Below, piece after piece: positions 37,520-48,410 of a stretch of 64,000 bases of DNA. The stretch's first letter is position 1, and every line of letters begins with the position of its first letter. The translations under genes were made by a program, and so were the position numbers. The notes below the pieces were generated by a model, which did not search any database, was not told where the DNA came from, and saw only the letters and a list, made by a program, of their open reading frames with translations. The stretch is from Microbacterium proteolyticum (GTDB lineage Bacteria; Actinomycetota; Actinomycetes; Actinomycetales; Microbacteriaceae), in NCBI RefSeq assembly GCF_014192415.1, contig NZ_JACHXY010000001.1:248001-312000 (forward strand), in the 5' to 3' direction.

Positions 37520-37545
37520 GCGGGGGCGTCGTCCGACGCCCCCGC
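37520..37545 (+). terminator. Hairpin between glpF and glpK
   Basis: GCGGGGGCGTCG and CGACGCCCCCGC pair perfectly over 12 bp with a 2-base loop, seven bases after the glpF stop and 48 before glpK. Either a terminator or an mRNA stabiliser that sets the ratio of GlpF to GlpK. Confidence 0.6.
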
Positions 37546-37593
37546 CCCGCACGTCCTTCACCACTTCCACCGAACATGACAAAGGAGTCCTCC

Positions 37594-39105
37594 ATGGCCG
37601 ACTACGTCCTCGCCATCGACCAGGGCACGACCTCGACGCGCGCGATGATCTTCGACAAGTCCGGGAGCGTCGTCTCCGTCGGGCAGAAGGAGCACGAGCA
37701 GATCTTCCCCCGCGCGGGGTGGGTCGAGCACGACCCGCTCGAGATCTGGCGCAACACCCAGGAGGTGATCGGCCTGGCCCTCAGCCGCGCCGACATCACC
37801 CGCCACGACATCGCCGCCGTCGGCATCACCAACCAGCGCGAGACCGCGGTGGTCTGGGACAAGAACACCGGCAAGCCCGTCTACAACGCCATCGTCTGGC
37901 AGGACACGCGTACGCAGTCGATCGTCGACCGCCTCGCCGACGGCGACCCCGAACGCTACAAGAGCATCGTGGGTCTGCCGCTGGCGACCTACTTCTCGGG
38001 CACCAAGATCGTCTGGATCCTCGAGAACGTCGACGGTGCACGCGAGAAGGCGGATGCCGGCGACCTCATCTTCGGCACCACGGACACCTGGGTGCTGTGG
38101 AACCTCACCGGTGGCACCGAGGGCGGTGTACACGCGACCGACGTCACCAACGCCAGCCGCACGCTGTTCATGGACCTCGAAACGCTCTCATGGCGCGACG
38201 ACATCCTCTCGGACTTCGGCGTGCCCCGCTCGATGATGCCCGAGATCCGCTCCTCCTCCGAGGTGTACGGCGCCGTCGAGTCGTCGTCGCTGCTGCGCGA
38301 GACGCCGATCGCCGGCATCCTCGGCGACCAGCAGGCCGCGACCTTCGGCCAGGCCGCCTACGATCCGGGCGAGAGCAAGAACACCTACGGCACCGGCAAC
38401 TTCCTCATCTTCCAGACGGGTGAAGAGATCGTCCGCTCGAAGAACGGCCTGCTGACCACCCTCGGGTACAAGCTCGGGGACCAGCCCGCGCACTACGCAC
38501 TCGAAGGATCGATCGCCGTCACCGGGTCGCTGATCCAGTGGCTGCGCGATCAGCTCGGCATCATCTCCTCGGCTCCCGAGGTGGAGGCCCTGGCCCGCAC
38601 CGTCGACGACAACGGCGGGGTGTACTTCGTCCCGGCCTTCTCGGGCCTGTTCGCGCCGTACTGGCGCCCCGACGCCCGTGGCGCGATCGTCGGTATGACC
38701 CGCTTCGTCAACAAGGGCCACATCGCCCGCGCAGCCCTCGAGGCAACGGCCTTCCAGACCCGCGAGGTGCTCGAGGCCGTCAACGCCGACTCGGGAGTCG
38801 ACCTGACCGAACTCAAGGTCGACGGCGGCATGACCGCCAACGACGAGCTCATGCAGTTCCAGGCCGACATCCTCGGTGTGCCGGTCGTGCGCCCCGTCGT
38901 CGCCGAGACCACCGCCCTCGGTGCCGCGTACGCCGCGGGCCTCGCGGTGGGCTTCTGGGACAACCTCGACGACCTCCGCGCCAACTGGCAGGAAGACAAG
39001 CGGTGGGAGCCCAACATGGACGACGGCGAGCGCGACCGCGAGCTGCGCCTGTGGAAGAAGGCCGTCACCAAATCGATGGACTGGGTCGACGACGACGTGC
39101 GCTGA
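37594..39105 (+). CDS. glpK: Glycerol kinase
   Basis: Phosphorylates glycerol with ATP to glycerol-3-phosphate. 503 residues of the FGGY family: [19 protein letters not shown] at the start, [21 protein letters not shown], the phosphate loop [21 protein letters not shown], and [17 protein letters not shown] near the end. AAAGGAG precedes ATG 37594. Last gene of the glycerol island; a clear terminator follows. Confidence 0.97.
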   Translation: MADYVLAIDQGTTSTRAMIFDKSGSVVSVGQKEHEQIFPRAGWVEHDPLEIWRNTQEVIGLALSRADITRHDIAAVGITNQRETAVVWDKNTGKPVYNAIVWQDTRTQSIVDRLADGDPERYKSIVGLPLATYFSGTKIVWILENVDGAREKADAGDLIFGTTDTWVLWNLTGGTEGGVHATDVTNASRTLFMDLETLSWRDDILSDFGVPRSMMPEIRSSSEVYGAVESSSLLRETPIAGILGDQQAATFGQAAYDPGESKNTYGTGNFLIFQTGEEIVRSKNGLLTTLGYKLGDQPAHYALEGSIAVTGSLIQWLRDQLGIISSAPEVEALARTVDDNGGVYFVPAFSGLFAPYWRPDARGAIVGMTRFVNKGHIARAALEATAFQTREVLEAVNADSGVDLTELKVDGGMTANDELMQFQADILGVPVVRPVVAETTALGAAYAAGLAVGFWDNLDDLRANWQEDKRWEPNMDDGERDRELRLWKKAVTKSMDWVDDDVR

Positions 39106-39120
39106 GCGTACATGTCACGA

Positions 39121-39157
39121 ACGGAACCCCGTCGGCGTCCTGCCGGCGGGGTTCCGT
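39121..39157 (+). terminator. Terminator after glpK
   Basis: ACGGAACCCCG and CGGGGTTCCGT pair over 11 bp, with an inner GCCGGC-type arm, 15 bases after the glpK stop. Confidence 0.7.
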
Positions 39158-39232
39158 CGTCCCCGGCGCGTTTCGGCTCCACGAACCGCACGGCCCGTCG
39201 AGAAGACCGGGCCCGCCCGCAGACGCCGGCGC

Positions 39233-39252
39233 CCCGGCATCCGGATGCCGGG
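39233..39252 (-). terminator. Palindromic hairpin after the 39255-39734 membrane gene
   Basis: CCCGGCATCCGGATGCCGGG is a perfect 20-bp palindrome, two bases past the stop of the leftward membrane protein gene. Its core is a back-to-back pair of the GGCATCC heptamer frequent throughout the window. Confidence 0.5.
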
Positions 39253-39254
39253 TC

Positions 39255-39734
39255 TCAGCGCTGCGGCTTCGGGAACGCCGCACGGACCGCGTCCGACTGC
39301 AGGTAGTCCGAGACGCCGATCAGCAGGATCGCGAAGAGGATCTGTTCGGTGACCACCCAGAACGGGTACAGGCCGGGGATGGCCGCGAGGACGAGCGCGA
39401 CGACCGGGAAGATGCGGCTGAACAGCTGCAAGCGCCGGAAGGCCCAGTACCACCCCGCACGTGCCCGCCAGAGGAAGTAGAACAGCGTCGTGGTGATCGC
39501 CAGCACGACGAGGCAGCGCATCCACACCGCTAAGCCCACATCGGTGCCGTTCACGGTCATCACGAGAGCGACGACGACCGTCGCCACCCCGAGCACGAAG
39601 CCGAGCGCGAGCAGAAGCGTGACCGCGCGGAGGGCGCGACGCACCTTCGGGTCATCCGAGACGGCGACGCGATGGTCGGCCTGGCGCCCGCCCGCGATTC
39701 GATCGAGGCGGCGGAGCGCCGGTTCGAGCTGCAT
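39255..39734 (-). CDS. Membrane protein, unknown function
   Basis: 159 residues: a basic, charged N-terminus (QLEPALRRLDRIAGGRQ) then four hydrophobic helices at about 38-60, 66-86, 98-118 and 120-138, ending DAVRAAFPKPQR. ATG 39734 is chosen since the sequence before it is Arg/Pro-rich. No motif reveals a role. Same strand as the OsmC gene, 49 bases downstream of it, so possibly co-transcribed. Confidence 0.7.
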   Translation of the reverse strand: MQLEPALRRLDRIAGGRQADHRVAVSDDPKVRRALRAVTLLLALGFVLGVATVVVALVMTVNGTDVGLAVWMRCLVVLAITTTLFYFLWRARAGWYWAFRRLQLFSRIFPVVALVLAAIPGLYPFWVVTEQILFAILLIGVSDYLQSDAVRAAFPKPQR

Positions 39735-39783
39735 GCGCTCACTGTACCGACGCCGGACGATGCGCCGCCCGCGAGGGGGATGC

Positions 39784-40254
39784 TCAGCCGACGGTGATCT
39801 CCGCTTCGTGTCGCACGGGGAAGTTGACCGAATTCGCGATGAAGCACCACTCGCGAGCCTGTCGATGCGCTGCACGGGCGGCATCCACCATCGACTCGTC
39901 CGCGACTCGCACGCGGGGGCGCAGCACCACCTCGGTGAACGCTCCGCCGCTGTTGCCGTCCTCCTGCAGCGTGCCGGTCGCGTCGTCCTCGTACGCGGTG
40001 ACGACGACCCCGGTCGTCGTGCACGCGTGCAGATACGACAGCAGGTGGCACTCGCTGAGGGCCGCGAGCAGCAGCTCCTCGGGGTTCCACTTGGCGGGGT
40101 CGCCCCGGAAGGGCTTGTCGGCGGATGCCGCGATGGCCGGCTTGCCGTCGACCTCGAGGGTGACGGCGCGGTCGTAGTCGCGGTAGCCGCTGGTGCCGCT
40201 CCCCCGATCGCCCGTCCAGGTCGAGTGCAGGCGGTAGTGATGCTCTCCGTTCAT
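39784..40254 (-). CDS. OsmC/Ohr family protein
   Basis: 156 residues of the OsmC-like peroxide-reductase fold. The two redox cysteines are present: one in LSECHLLSYLHA (about residue 69) and one in REWCFIANSVNFPV (about 137), and NPEELLLAALSE leads into the first. Such proteins reduce organic or fatty-acid hydroperoxides, using lipoyl or other thiol donors. The N-terminus HHYRLHSTWTGDRGSGTSGY is typical of a sub-branch common in actinobacteria. Divergent from the asparaginase gene. Confidence 0.88.
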   Translation of the reverse strand: MNGEHHYRLHSTWTGDRGSGTSGYRDYDRAVTLEVDGKPAIAASADKPFRGDPAKWNPEELLLAALSECHLLSYLHACTTTGVVVTAYEDDATGTLQEDGNSGGAFTEVVLRPRVRVADESMVDAARAAHRQAREWCFIANSVNFPVRHEAEITVG

Positions 40255-40358
40255 GCCCCCAGTCTGCCGCCCTCGGCGTGTGCGCGGGCCGCTCCGCCCA
40301 CCGGGGCTCGCCCCGGCGCTACCGGTGGCGATGGAGACGGCCGGGATACCATGGAGGG

Positions 40359-41339
40359 ATGCCCACGCCCCCCGCTTTCGCCGAGCTCGCCGTCGTCGAC
40401 CGCAACGGATTCCTCGAGTCGCGGCACCACGGTGTCGCGGTCGTCCTGGCCCCCGACGGGTCCGAGAAACTCACCCTGGGCGATGCCACGGCCGCGTTCC
40501 TCCCCCGCTCCAGCATGAAGCCGCTGCAGGCGCTCGCATGCCTCTCTGCCGGCGTCGACCTCGCCGACGAGCGTCTCGCGATCTCGATGGCGAGTCACTG
40601 CGGCACCGAGCGGCACGTCGAGGTGGCCCGCGGCATCCTGCAGTCGGCTGGGCTGACCGAAGACGACCTGGGCTGCCCCGCCGCATGGCCCTCGGACGCG
40701 GCTGCTCGCGACGAGCTCGTCCGCGACCACGGCGCTCCCTCGCCGCTCCGCATGAACTGCTCCGGCAAGCACGCCGCCATGCTGCTCACGTGCGTGGCGA
40801 ACGGGTGGTCGACCGACGACTACCTCGACGTGCAGCACCCCCTCCAGGTGCACATCCGCGAAGTCATCGAGCGCCTGGTGGGCGAGCGACTCACCACCAC
40901 CGCGATCGACGGCTGCGGGGCACCGGTCTACGCGATGAGCCTCGTGGGCCTCGCCCGCGCGATCCAGCGCATCGCGACGTCATCGGAACGTTCCCCCTTC
41001 GCGCTGCACCGCAGCGCCGGAACGCTGGTGCGCGCCGTGCGCGAGCACCCCTGGACGATCGACGGCCCGGGCCGCCCCGATACCGTCGTCACCGAACGCC
41101 TCGGCGTCTTCAGCAAGATGGGTGCCGAGGGCGTGCAGGTGATGACGGCCCCCGACGGCACGACGGTCGCTCTCAAGATGCTCGACGGATCGAATCGTGC
41201 CGGCCACGTCGTGGCGCTGAGGTTGCTGGAGCGCACCGGAGCCCTGACGCCCGAGGCCGTGGCCGACGCCGTCTCGCACCTCTCGCTGTCGGTCCGCGGG
41301 GGCGGCCACGAAGTGGGTGCGATCCGCGCCACCGTCTGA
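40359..41339 (+). CDS. L-asparaginase II-type protein
   Basis: 326 residues of the asparaginase_II family (the Rhizobium etli AnsA-like fold, unrelated to E. coli asparaginases): FAELAVVDRNGFLESRHHGVAV, RSSMKPLQALACL (Ser-Lys pair), MASHCGTERHVEVA, MNCSGKHAAMLLTC and TTAIDGCGAPVYAMSL. It should hydrolyse asparagine to aspartate and ammonia. ATG 40359 matches the family start. It faces a leftward amino-acid permease gene, a fitting neighbour but on the other strand. Confidence 0.88.
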   Translation: MPTPPAFAELAVVDRNGFLESRHHGVAVVLAPDGSEKLTLGDATAAFLPRSSMKPLQALACLSAGVDLADERLAISMASHCGTERHVEVARGILQSAGLTEDDLGCPAAWPSDAAARDELVRDHGAPSPLRMNCSGKHAAMLLTCVANGWSTDDYLDVQHPLQVHIREVIERLVGERLTTTAIDGCGAPVYAMSLVGLARAIQRIATSSERSPFALHRSAGTLVRAVREHPWTIDGPGRPDTVVTERLGVFSKMGAEGVQVMTAPDGTTVALKMLDGSNRAGHVVALRLLERTGALTPEAVADAVSHLSLSVRGGGHEVGAIRATV

Positions 41340-41354
41340 CGACGGCGGCACCGC

Positions 41355-42887
41355 TCACAGGCCTCCGTCCACCGACCTCGGGTAGGCGATCGGCTCGTCG
41401 GGCACGAGCACCTCGGTGTCGCGGTTGAGGCTCTCGCCCCGGAAGAACGGCTTCGCCCCGGGGAAGGCGAACCAGATCAGCATCAGCACGACGCCGATCG
41501 CCAGCGCCCCGATACCCACGACGAAGGTCCCCCCGATCCCGAGCAGCACGGTGTTGCCGTACTCGGGGTCGTACATGTCGATCGCCGACTGCACGAAGGC
41601 GTACGTGAGCATGAGAGCGCCGAGCAGCGGCAGGATGCCGCGGGTGACGAGGTTCTTCGCCGAGCCGGTCAGCTCCCGGCGGAAGTACCAGACGCAGGCG
41701 TACCCGGTCATGGCGTAGTAGAACGCGATCGCCAGACCGAGAGAGAGGATCGAGTCCTGCAGGATGTTGTCGCTGATCAGTGTCATGCCCACGTAGTAGA
41801 CACTCGCGACGATACCCATCACGAGGGTCGAGAACGACGGCGTGCGGTACCGGGGGTCAACCGTCTGGAAGCGACGTGGCAGGGCCTTGTACGCCGCCAT
41901 GGCAAGGGTTCCGCGCGCGGTGGGGAGGATGGTCGTCTGCGTCGACGACACGGCGGAGATGAGCACTGCGACGATCATCACCCATCCGAACGGCCCGAAG
42001 AGCCCGTCTTTGAGCGCCAGGAACACGTCGTCCGCGTTCTCGGGGTTGGCCAGGCCCGCGCCGTCCTCGCCGACACCGGCGTACATCATGGCGGCGACCG
42101 TCACCGTGACGTACGTGCCGAGCAGGATCACGGTCGTCAGCAGGGCGGCCCGACCCGGGATGCGCTTGGGGTCCTTCGTCTCTTCGTTGAGGGCGAGGCA
42201 CGTGTCCCATCCCCAGTAGATGAACAGGGCCAGCAAGACCGCCTCGATGAAGCCGCTGTAGTCGGTGAAGCCGAACGGGTTGAACCACGCCACGTCGAAC
42301 GGGGTCGGGTTGGGGGCGGTGCCGTCGAAGAACTTCCACAGCGCCAACACCACGAACAACGCGAGGACGAGGTACTGGACCCCGAGCAGCACGTTCTGGA
42401 TCCGCTCCCCGATCTCCACGCCGCGGTAGCTGACGAAGGTCATGGCCGCGATGAAGGCGACGCCCGTCGCTGTGACGAGCGGCACGTTCTCGGCGAGGGA
42501 TCCGTCGCCGACCAACGACCACAGGTAGATGCCCGCGATCTGGGAGAGGTTCGCCAGCACCACCATGCCGGCCACGGCCACGCCCCACCCGCCCATCCAG
42601 CCGATCCACGGCCCGAAGGCTTTCGTGCTCCAGGTGAACGTCGTACCGCAGTCGGGGACGTCGTTGTTCAGCTCGCGGTAGGCGAAGGCGATGAACAGCA
42701 TCGGGATGAACGCGATGATGAAGGCGATAGGAGCCGAGGACCCCACGGCGAGGACGACGAAGCCCAGGGTGGCCACGAGAGAGTACACCGGGGCGGTGGA
42801 TGCCAGACCGATCACGGTCGAGCCCCACAGCCCCAGGGTGCCGGTGGCCAGGCCCTTGCCGGCCGTGCGTTCGGATGCAGCGGTCAT
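41355..42887 (-). CDS. APC family amino-acid/polyamine permease
   Basis: 510 residues, about 12 membrane helices. The first helices show TLGLWGSTVIGLASTAPVYS, and FAYRELNNDVPDCGTTFTWS with the consensus APC helix 3 (FGPWIGWMGGWG); a later block is NEETKDPKRIPGRAAL. The family imports amino acids or polyamines by proton symport; the specificity cannot be read. ATG 42887 is the family start. The upstream 280 bases are a GC-rich repeat tract shared with the end of the PP2C gene. Confidence 0.88.
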   Translation of the reverse strand: MTAASERTAGKGLATGTLGLWGSTVIGLASTAPVYSLVATLGFVVLAVGSSAPIAFIIAFIPMLFIAFAYRELNNDVPDCGTTFTWSTKAFGPWIGWMGGWGVAVAGMVVLANLSQIAGIYLWSLVGDGSLAENVPLVTATGVAFIAAMTFVSYRGVEIGERIQNVLLGVQYLVLALFVVLALWKFFDGTAPNPTPFDVAWFNPFGFTDYSGFIEAVLLALFIYWGWDTCLALNEETKDPKRIPGRAALLTTVILLGTYVTVTVAAMMYAGVGEDGAGLANPENADDVFLALKDGLFGPFGWVMIVAVLISAVSSTQTTILPTARGTLAMAAYKALPRRFQTVDPRYRTPSFSTLVMGIVASVYYVGMTLISDNILQDSILSLGLAIAFYYAMTGYACVWYFRRELTGSAKNLVTRGILPLLGALMLTYAFVQSAIDMYDPEYGNTVLLGIGGTFVVGIGALAIGVVLMLIWFAFPGAKPFFRGESLNRDTEVLVPDEPIAYPRSVDGGL

Positions 42888-42969
42888 GTCCTGAACGTAG
42901 GATCCGCGCCCCATCGCGGTCAAGCGGAGACTTCGGGCCGGGCGGGCCGCGCGGTCGGTAGTCGCGTCG

Positions 42970-43165
42970 GCGGAGGCGTCAGGCGGGGCGGTCAGGCGAC
43001 GCGGGGACGTCGGGCACGGCGGCGCGGTCAGGCGTCGGGCGGGGCGATCAGGCGACGTCGGGCGGGCGGCGCGGTCGGGCGCCGGGCGCCGTGGTCAGGC
43101 GTCGCGGCGACGTCGGGCGCCGCGGTCAGGCGTCGCGGCGACGTCGGGCGGGGCGGCGCGCGAGG
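42970..43165. repeat. Degenerate tandem repeat tract with GGTCAGGCG core
   Basis: About 200 bases made of irregular units sharing GGTCAGGCG and GACGTCGGGCG. Two adjacent 31-bp units starting at 43091 and 43122 agree in all but two or three bases. The gap from 42888 holds nothing else. On the minus strand each core reads CCTGACC; the stop codon of the PP2C gene (43166-43168) lies in just such a core. Confidence 0.75.
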
Positions 43166-43939
43166 TCAGGCATCACGGCGCACGACGTCGAGGACGACGA
43201 TGGTGACGTTGTCGCGGCCGCCGTTCTCGAGAGCCGCCGCCATCATCGCCTCGACAGCGGCGGCGGGGTCGGAGTTGGCCAGGAGGAAATGGCGGATGCC
43301 GAAGTCGGTGAGCTCTTTGGTGAGCCCGTCCGAGCAGATCACGAAGCGGTCGCCGTCGAGCACGTCGAGTCTCAGGTAGTCGGGCTTGACGCTGTCGCTG
43401 GGGCCGACGGCGCGGGTGATGACGTTGCCGTAGGGGTGGTTCTCGGCCTCTTCGGGGCTGAGCCGACCAGCGGCGATGAGCTCTTGGACGACGGAGTGGT
43501 CGGTGGTGACCTGTACGATCTCGCCGTCGCGCAGCACGTACACCCGCGAGTCGCCGATGTTCAGTGTCACCCAATGAGGCTCTTCGGTGTGCGTCTCGAG
43601 GTAGACACCGGTGAGCGTCGTTCCGGTGCCCTCGTCTGTGGTCTCGGGGTGCGAGGTGATGTCCTTCACCGCACGCGACAAGGCCTTCTCGATGTTCTTC
43701 GTCGAAACCGCGCCGCCTTCGACCACGGCACGCAGGCGGTCGACCGTGCTCGCGCTGGCGATCTCTCCGCCCAGATGGCCGCCCATTCCGTCGGCGACGA
43801 CGAAGAGCGGGAACTCGGCGAGGACGGCGTCCTGGTTGACCTCGCGCCGCCGCCCGGTGTCGGTGCCGGCAGCCCACGACAGCTCCAGCGTCGTCGACCC
43901 CAGTGGGACGTTGCGCGTGTGGGTGGTCACCTCGGGCAC
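43166..43939 (-). CDS. PP2C-family serine/threonine phosphatase
   Basis: 257 residues, Mg/Mn-dependent phosphatase of the PstP/PrpC type. Motifs in order: VNQDAVLAEFPLFVVADGMGGHLGGE (metal-binding Asp-Gly; residues about 35-60), TGTTLTGVYL, LNIGDSRVYVLRDGEIVQVT, VQELIAAGRLSPEEAENHP (flap), CSDGLTKELTD and GGRDNVTIVVLDV. Soluble, without the membrane anchor and extracellular domain of mycobacterial PstP, and with no kinase gene adjacent. GTG 43939 has GGAGG seven bases upstream. The coding end runs into a degenerate repeat. Confidence 0.92.
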   Translation of the reverse strand: MPEVTTHTRNVPLGSTTLELSWAAGTDTGRRREVNQDAVLAEFPLFVVADGMGGHLGGEIASASTVDRLRAVVEGGAVSTKNIEKALSRAVKDITSHPETTDEGTGTTLTGVYLETHTEEPHWVTLNIGDSRVYVLRDGEIVQVTTDHSVVQELIAAGRLSPEEAENHPYGNVITRAVGPSDSVKPDYLRLDVLDGDRFVICSDGLTKELTDFGIRHFLLANSDPAAAVEAMMAAALENGGRDNVTIVVLDVVRRDA

Positions 43940-44160
43940 GAACGATCCTCCGGTTGGCCGACGACAGCGCCGGCGAAAGCGCACGGCCCTGTCATCCTAG
44001 TAGACGCCCGGACGCGACCCGTGAACCTCCCCCCGCAGAGCCGAACCATCGGGGTGCAGGAGCACCCACGACGCAAACCGCATCGGCTGATGGCGAGACC
44101 ACGGTCCGAGCTCGCACGTCTGCACCGACCCTGAGCGAACGCCCCGGCAGCGGCGACGAC

Positions 44161-44191
44161 GAAGGGCCTCTCGCGACGCGAGAGGCCCTTC
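44161..44191 (-). terminator. Terminator after the DUF5684 gene
   Basis: GAAGGGCCTCTCGCG and CGCGAGAGGCCCTTC are exact complements around a single A, a 15-bp arm (inner pairs will open to form a loop). Seven bases past the stop of the leftward gene. The rest of the gap 43940-44160 shows nothing definite. Confidence 0.7.
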
Positions 44192-44197
44192 CCTTGA

Positions 44198-44833
44198 TCA
44201 GTACTGCGGCGGCGCGGGCGGCGGAGGCGTGGTGCCCGGTGCCGACGGAGGCGTGGGCCCGCCGTAGCCGGGGCCGCCGTAGCCGGGTCCACCGGTGACC
44301 TGCTGGCCGGGCTGCACCGGGACGCCGTCCCAGACGGTCTTGTCGGCGGCGACGGTGTTCGCCCACGGCGCGGGCGCGATGGCAGGGTTCCAGCGGGCAG
44401 AACCGAAGGCCAGGATGCCGAGCCAGATGAGTGTTCCGATGCCGGGGATGAGCCACAGCAGCAGCAACGGCCAGTCCTTGCCGAACTTCAGACCGATTCG
44501 CCAGGCGACCACGACACTGGCCGCGACCGCGACCAGACCGAAGACGAAACCGATGACCGGGATGTTGCTCAGGACGCTCGCGCCGACGACCACGATGAGG
44601 TATGCCCACGGCGAGACGTCGCCGAGCTTCGCGGCGACGAGCGTGTTGTAGATCGGCACCCAGGCGCGCCACTTGCCCTGCACACCGGCCTTCTCGAAGA
44701 TCTTCATGAGGAAGAACGACGAGATGATGTAGCCCGCGAAGATGCTGATGAGCAGGATGGGCAGCAGGACGATCAGGAAGGCGAGGGCCGCGAGCCCGCT
44801 TCCGTCGTCGTACGTGTAAGACGAACCACTCAT
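44198..44833 (-). CDS. DUF5684 membrane protein
   Basis: 211 residues: a short Tyr/Asp/Gly-rich N-terminus, five or so hydrophobic segments between about 12 and 130 including KAGVQGKWRAWVPIYNTLVA and WPLLLLWLIPGIGTLIWLGILAFG, and a Pro/Gly-rich tail with three GGPGYGGPGYGGP-type repeats. The KxGxxxWxxxVPxYN core is typical of DUF5684, a membrane family often linked with signal-peptidase-like neighbours; its function is unknown. GGAAAGGA precedes ATG 44833. Confidence 0.82.
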   Translation of the reverse strand: MSGSSYTYDDGSGLAALAFLIVLLPILLISIFAGYIISSFFLMKIFEKAGVQGKWRAWVPIYNTLVAAKLGDVSPWAYLIVVVGASVLSNIPVIGFVFGLVAVAASVVVAWRIGLKFGKDWPLLLLWLIPGIGTLIWLGILAFGSARWNPAIAPAPWANTVAADKTVWDGVPVQPGQQVTGGPGYGGPGYGGPTPPSAPGTTPPPPAPPQY

Positions 44834-44931
44834 GTGGATTCCTTTCCAGGAGAGTGCACGGCGAAGCGTCCGTGCGCCCCGTGCGATCACATGCTAGCGA
44901 AGCTGAGAGGAACCTGTAAGGCGGGCCCCGC

Positions 44932-45681
44932 TCAGACCACGAGTGCGATCTCGCCGTGCCGACCGTCCACGACTCGCCAGCCGGCCGACAGCGCCCAGGC
45001 CCGCAGGTCGGCGACGCCCTCGACAGCCGGACGCCGCATTGCGAGTTCGCGCACGAACGCGCCCTTCGCATGCTTATTGAAGTGGTTGAGCGCTCGAACC
45101 GCTCCTGCCTCGGCCTCGGTCACGACACGCACGTACGCGGACGGGGTGCCCGGCGGAACCGGGCCGAGAGCCGCGTAGGCCTCGGAGCGGAGATCCAGGA
45201 TGAAGCCGGGTGCGACCGCACCGAATGCCTCTTGCGCGGCGTCCGCCCAGACGCGACGCAGTGCCGCCACGCCGGGGAGCGACGTCCCGGCCGCCAGGCG
45301 GTAGGCCGGGATGGGGTCGAGGGCCCCGACGGGTCCGAACGGCGCCGATTGGATCGCCACGTGGGCACCCAGCCACGCCCGCCCCTCGGCATCGAGGGAC
45401 GCGGCATCCAGGGCGTCGTAGAGCACCCCGATGTAGCGGTCGACGGCGGCCATCGTGGGCGCGGTGCGTACAGCTGCATTGTCGGCGACCTCGTGACGGC
45501 GCTTCGGGCTCAGCTTGAGCACGCGGGCGGCTGCGTCTTCGTCGGCGGACAGCGCGACGAGGGCGTTCACGACGGCCTCGCGAGGCTCGCGAAGCGTGGG
45601 AAAGGCGAGACGGGGGATGTCGAGCGGGGCGCCCTCGCCTCCGGGACGCTTGGTCTCGGACGGGGGAAGCAGGACGAGCAT
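44932..45681 (-). CDS. yaaA: YaaA family (DUF328) peroxide-stress protein
   Basis: 249 residues with LLPPSETKRPGG at the start, RYIGVLYDALDA, FGPVGALDPIPAYRL, FILDLRSEAY and LNHFNKHAKGAFVREL, all conserved YaaA blocks. In E. coli the protein lowers free iron during peroxide stress and has a DNA-binding fold. ATG 45681 fits the family; an in-frame upstream start five codons earlier is possible. Same strand as the ATP synthase operon and 72 bases beyond it, but set off by a terminator. Confidence 0.9.
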   Translation of the reverse strand: MLVLLPPSETKRPGGEGAPLDIPRLAFPTLREPREAVVNALVALSADEDAAARVLKLSPKRRHEVADNAAVRTAPTMAAVDRYIGVLYDALDAASLDAEGRAWLGAHVAIQSAPFGPVGALDPIPAYRLAAGTSLPGVAALRRVWADAAQEAFGAVAPGFILDLRSEAYAALGPVPPGTPSAYVRVVTEAEAGAVRALNHFNKHAKGAFVRELAMRRPAVEGVADLRAWALSAGWRVVDGRHGEIALVV

Positions 45682-45701
45682 GTGCACTCCAGGCAAACGG
45701 C

Positions 45702-45737
45702 GACGCGCGCCGCCCGAGTGATCGGGCGACGCGCGTC
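45702..45737 (-). terminator. Terminator of the ATP synthase operon
   Basis: GACGCGCG-C-CGCCCGA and TCGGGCG-A-CGCGCGTC pair with one internal mismatch around a GTGA loop, 15 bases beyond the atpC stop and before yaaA. Confidence 0.65.
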
Positions 45738-45752
45738 AGCGATGAAGCGGCG

Positions 45753-46013
45753 TCAGGAGACGAGTGAGGCGTTTCCGGCGACGATGGTCAGCTCGTCGCT
45801 CGCCATCGACAGGAAACCATCCGCGGCGTTGGCCAGGATCTTCGTGCCGTCGGTGCGGGTGATGCGCACCTCGCCCTGGGCGAGGATCGCGAGCACCGGC
45901 TCATGCCCCTGCATGAAGCCGATCTCACCCTCGACGGTCTTGGCGACGACGAGCGTCGCCTCCCCCGTCCACACCTCGGCGTCTGCCGACACCAGGCTCA
46001 CGCGCAACGACAT
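45753..46013 (-). CDS. atpC: F1Fo ATP synthase subunit epsilon
   Basis: 86 residues, only the N-terminal beta-sandwich (LRVSLVSADAEVWTGEATLVVA, GEIGFMQGHEPVLAIL, ILANAADGFLSMASDELTIV). The C-terminal two-helix inhibitory domain of E. coli epsilon (about 135 residues) is lacking, so the usual epsilon-type autoinhibition must be absent or weaker. The ATG lies one base after the atpD stop. Last gene of the operon. Confidence 0.93.
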   Translation of the reverse strand: MSLRVSLVSADAEVWTGEATLVVAKTVEGEIGFMQGHEPVLAILAQGEVRITRTDGTKILANAADGFLSMASDELTIVAGNASLVS

Positions 46014-46014
46014 G

Positions 46015-48385
<2,371 letters not shown>

Positions 48386-48410
48386 GATTCCGTTCTCGTG
48401 TCGTCGCTAC

